Source: Oscillospiraceae bacterium
GTDB lineage: Bacteria > Bacillota > Clostridia > Oscillospirales > Oscillospiraceae
Assembly (NCBI GenBank): GCA_031266955.1
Contig: JAISAA010000162.1
Span: forward strand, 1 to 7,391
Direction: 5' to 3'
Length of the DNA: 7,391 nucleotides
This document shows, piece by piece, positions 6,181-7,391 of this stretch. Below the pieces are notes generated by a model. It saw only the letters and a list, made by a program, of their open reading frames with translations, ran no database searches and had not been told where the DNA came from. Position 1 is the first letter of the stretch. The number at the start of each line of letters is the position of its first letter. A program made the translations under genes and the position numbers.

Positions 6181-7391
6181 ATGAATAAAATGAATATGTT
6201 TTCAGGACTCCGGGACTTTTTTGTCCTCTGGAGTTCTCAAGCCGTGTCGAGCCTCGGTACGGCTATGACTAATTTCGCGCTTATCATTTGGGTCTACAGT
6301 CAAAAGGGTACGGCGTCCAGTATTACGCTGCTGACACTCTGTTCCTTTTTGCCGACCATTCTTTTCCGCTTCATAGCCGGGGCCATCGCGGACCGATGGG
6401 ATAAAAAGCGTATCATGCTGCTTGCCGATTTGATTGCCGCCTGCGGCACGGTGACAGTTTTGGCGCTGTATTCCTTTTCCGCGCTGCGAGTGTGGCATCT
6501 GTACATCATCAACTTTCTGCTCAGTTTTATGAACTCGTTTCAGCGTCCGGCCGCTGATGTGGCGACAAGCCTGCTTGTGCCAAAGGAGCAATATATAAGG
6601 GTCAGCGGGTTACAGTCCTTTTCCGGTTCCGTCATCACTATATTGGCGCCGGCTCTCGGAAACATCCTGCTCGCGTTCGGCGGGCTGGCGACAGTCTTAA
6701 TCGTTGACCTCGCCAGCTTTGCGGTCGCGTTTGTCACGCTGTTGGTTTTCGTCAAGATACCGGCTGTGGTACGCAATGCCGAAGAAGCGCGGGAGACTTT
6801 TGTGAAAAGCTGTATGGCAGGGATAAACTTTCTGCGGGAACACACGGCGCTTTTGCGCATGAGTCTGTTTTTCGCTGTTGGCAACTTTTTGGCTAAGTTG
6901 GGCTGCGACGGTATGCTGCCCGCCTATATCTTGGGCAGGACGGGCGGCGATCAAAAAGCGCTCGGTGTGGCGCAGGCGGCCATCGCGTTTGGCTTACTTG
7001 TGGGAAGCGTCCTCGTCACATTTATAAGACCCGCGAAAAGCAAGACGAAAGTTATATTTTCTGCTTGGGGCATTGCTTTTCTCTTTGAAGTAGTGATGGG
7101 CCTGACGCGTTCGCTGCCGTTTTGGATAGCCGCCGCGTTTGCCTCCTATGTGCCGGTAGCTTGGCTGACCGGCAACGCGACCGCCGTGATGCGCACCCAT
7201 GTACCGATCGAAATGCAGGGGCGCGTCTTCTCAGCAAGGGACACCATTCAAAGCGGCACTATCCCGCTGAGCCTGTTTCTCGGCGGTCTGCTGGCCGACC
7301 ACGTCTTTGAGCCGTTCATGGCCGCCGCGTCGCCTGTACAGCGGGCATTGGCATTTATCTTCGGAACGGGCAAGGGCTCCGGCATCGCGGT
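6181..7391 (+). CDS. MFS drug-efflux-type transporter, 3' end outside window
   Basis: Major facilitator superfamily membrane protein, probably a proton-driven exporter of a small molecule such as an antibiotic. 403 codons are visible without a stop, close to the 400-430 residues of the family, so only the last helix or tail should be missing. Seen: many hydrophobic helices (first at about 13-38, second at about 46-68), the motif-A loop GAIADRWDKKR at 67-77 between helices 2 and 3, a charged central loop at about 195-222 (EEARETFVKS) dividing the two six-helix halves, and the conserved EMQGRVFSARDTIQ segment at 344-357 before GGLLADHVFEP at 368-378. This pattern is typical of the Mef/MFS_3 (enterobactin-exporter-like) branch. 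The substrate cannot be read from sequence. The ATG at 6181 is set by AAGGAG at 6168-6173 with a 7-nt spacer. The gene has its own strong promoter and leader and lower GC than recJ and rel. Confidence 0.92.
   Translation, partial: MNKMNMFSGLRDFFVLWSSQAVSSLGTAMTNFALIIWVYSQKGTASSITLLTLCSFLPTILFRFIAGAIADRWDKKRIMLLADLIAACGTVTVLALYSFSALRVWHLYIINFLLSFMNSFQRPAADVATSLLVPKEQYIRVSGLQSFSGSVITILAPALGNILLAFGGLATVLIVDLASFAVAFVTLLVFVKIPAVVRNAEEARETFVKSCMAGINFLREHTALLRMSLFFAVGNFLAKLGCDGMLPAYILGRTGGDQKALGVAQAAIAFGLLVGSVLVTFIRPAKSKTKVIFSAWGIAFLFEVVMGLTRSLPFWIAAAFASYVPVAWLTGNATAVMRTHVPIEMQGRVFSARDTIQSGTIPLSLFLGGLLADHVFEPFMAAASPVQRALAFIFGTGKGSGIA

Overview
The window looks like chromosomal DNA of a GC-rich Firmicute, probably a gut-type Clostridia/Oscillospirales relative. 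This is inferred from the gene content (a recJ-rel unit with a bifunctional Rel carrying the RFKD motif), strong purine-rich Shine-Dalgarno sites, and GC-rich genes that still use ATA for isoleucine. No rRNA, tRNA, CRISPR array or insertion sequence was seen.

Layout. Positions 1-1155 (+) hold the 3' part of gltX (glutamyl-tRNA synthetase). It is followed 3 bp later by a small membrane-anchored protein of unknown function (1159-1812, +). Converging on this pair from the right is a two-gene minus-strand unit: recJ (5756-4047) and then the stringent-response gene rel (4045-1844), separated by 1 bp. Positions 5757-6180 form a divergent control region. Positions 6181-7391 (+) encode an MFS efflux-type transporter that runs off the right end.

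How the genes work. gltX, recJ and rel are housekeeping functions: tRNA charging, single-strand 5'-3' exonuclease repair, and (p)ppGpp synthesis and hydrolysis in response to uncharged tRNA. The transporter has a visibly lower GC content and looks like an accessory, possibly acquired, gene.

The most interesting part is the control region. On the plus strand a near-consensus promoter (TTGACA, 17 bp, extended -10 TATACT) starts a leader of about 180 nt. The leader holds a 12-codon ORF (MNLAIATAPCKV) with an AGGAGG site, a perfect 11-bp stem whose 5' arm lies inside that ORF, competing stems, and a final helix that places the transporter's Shine-Dalgarno in a bulge directly against its ATG. This is the architecture of ribosome-mediated (drug-inducible) attenuation, as in erm and cat genes, but with a leader peptide I do not recognise. 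On the minus strand a plausible recJ promoter has its -10 box inside a 20-bp near-perfect dyad, followed by three GTGTTGA direct repeats in the recJ 5' UTR.
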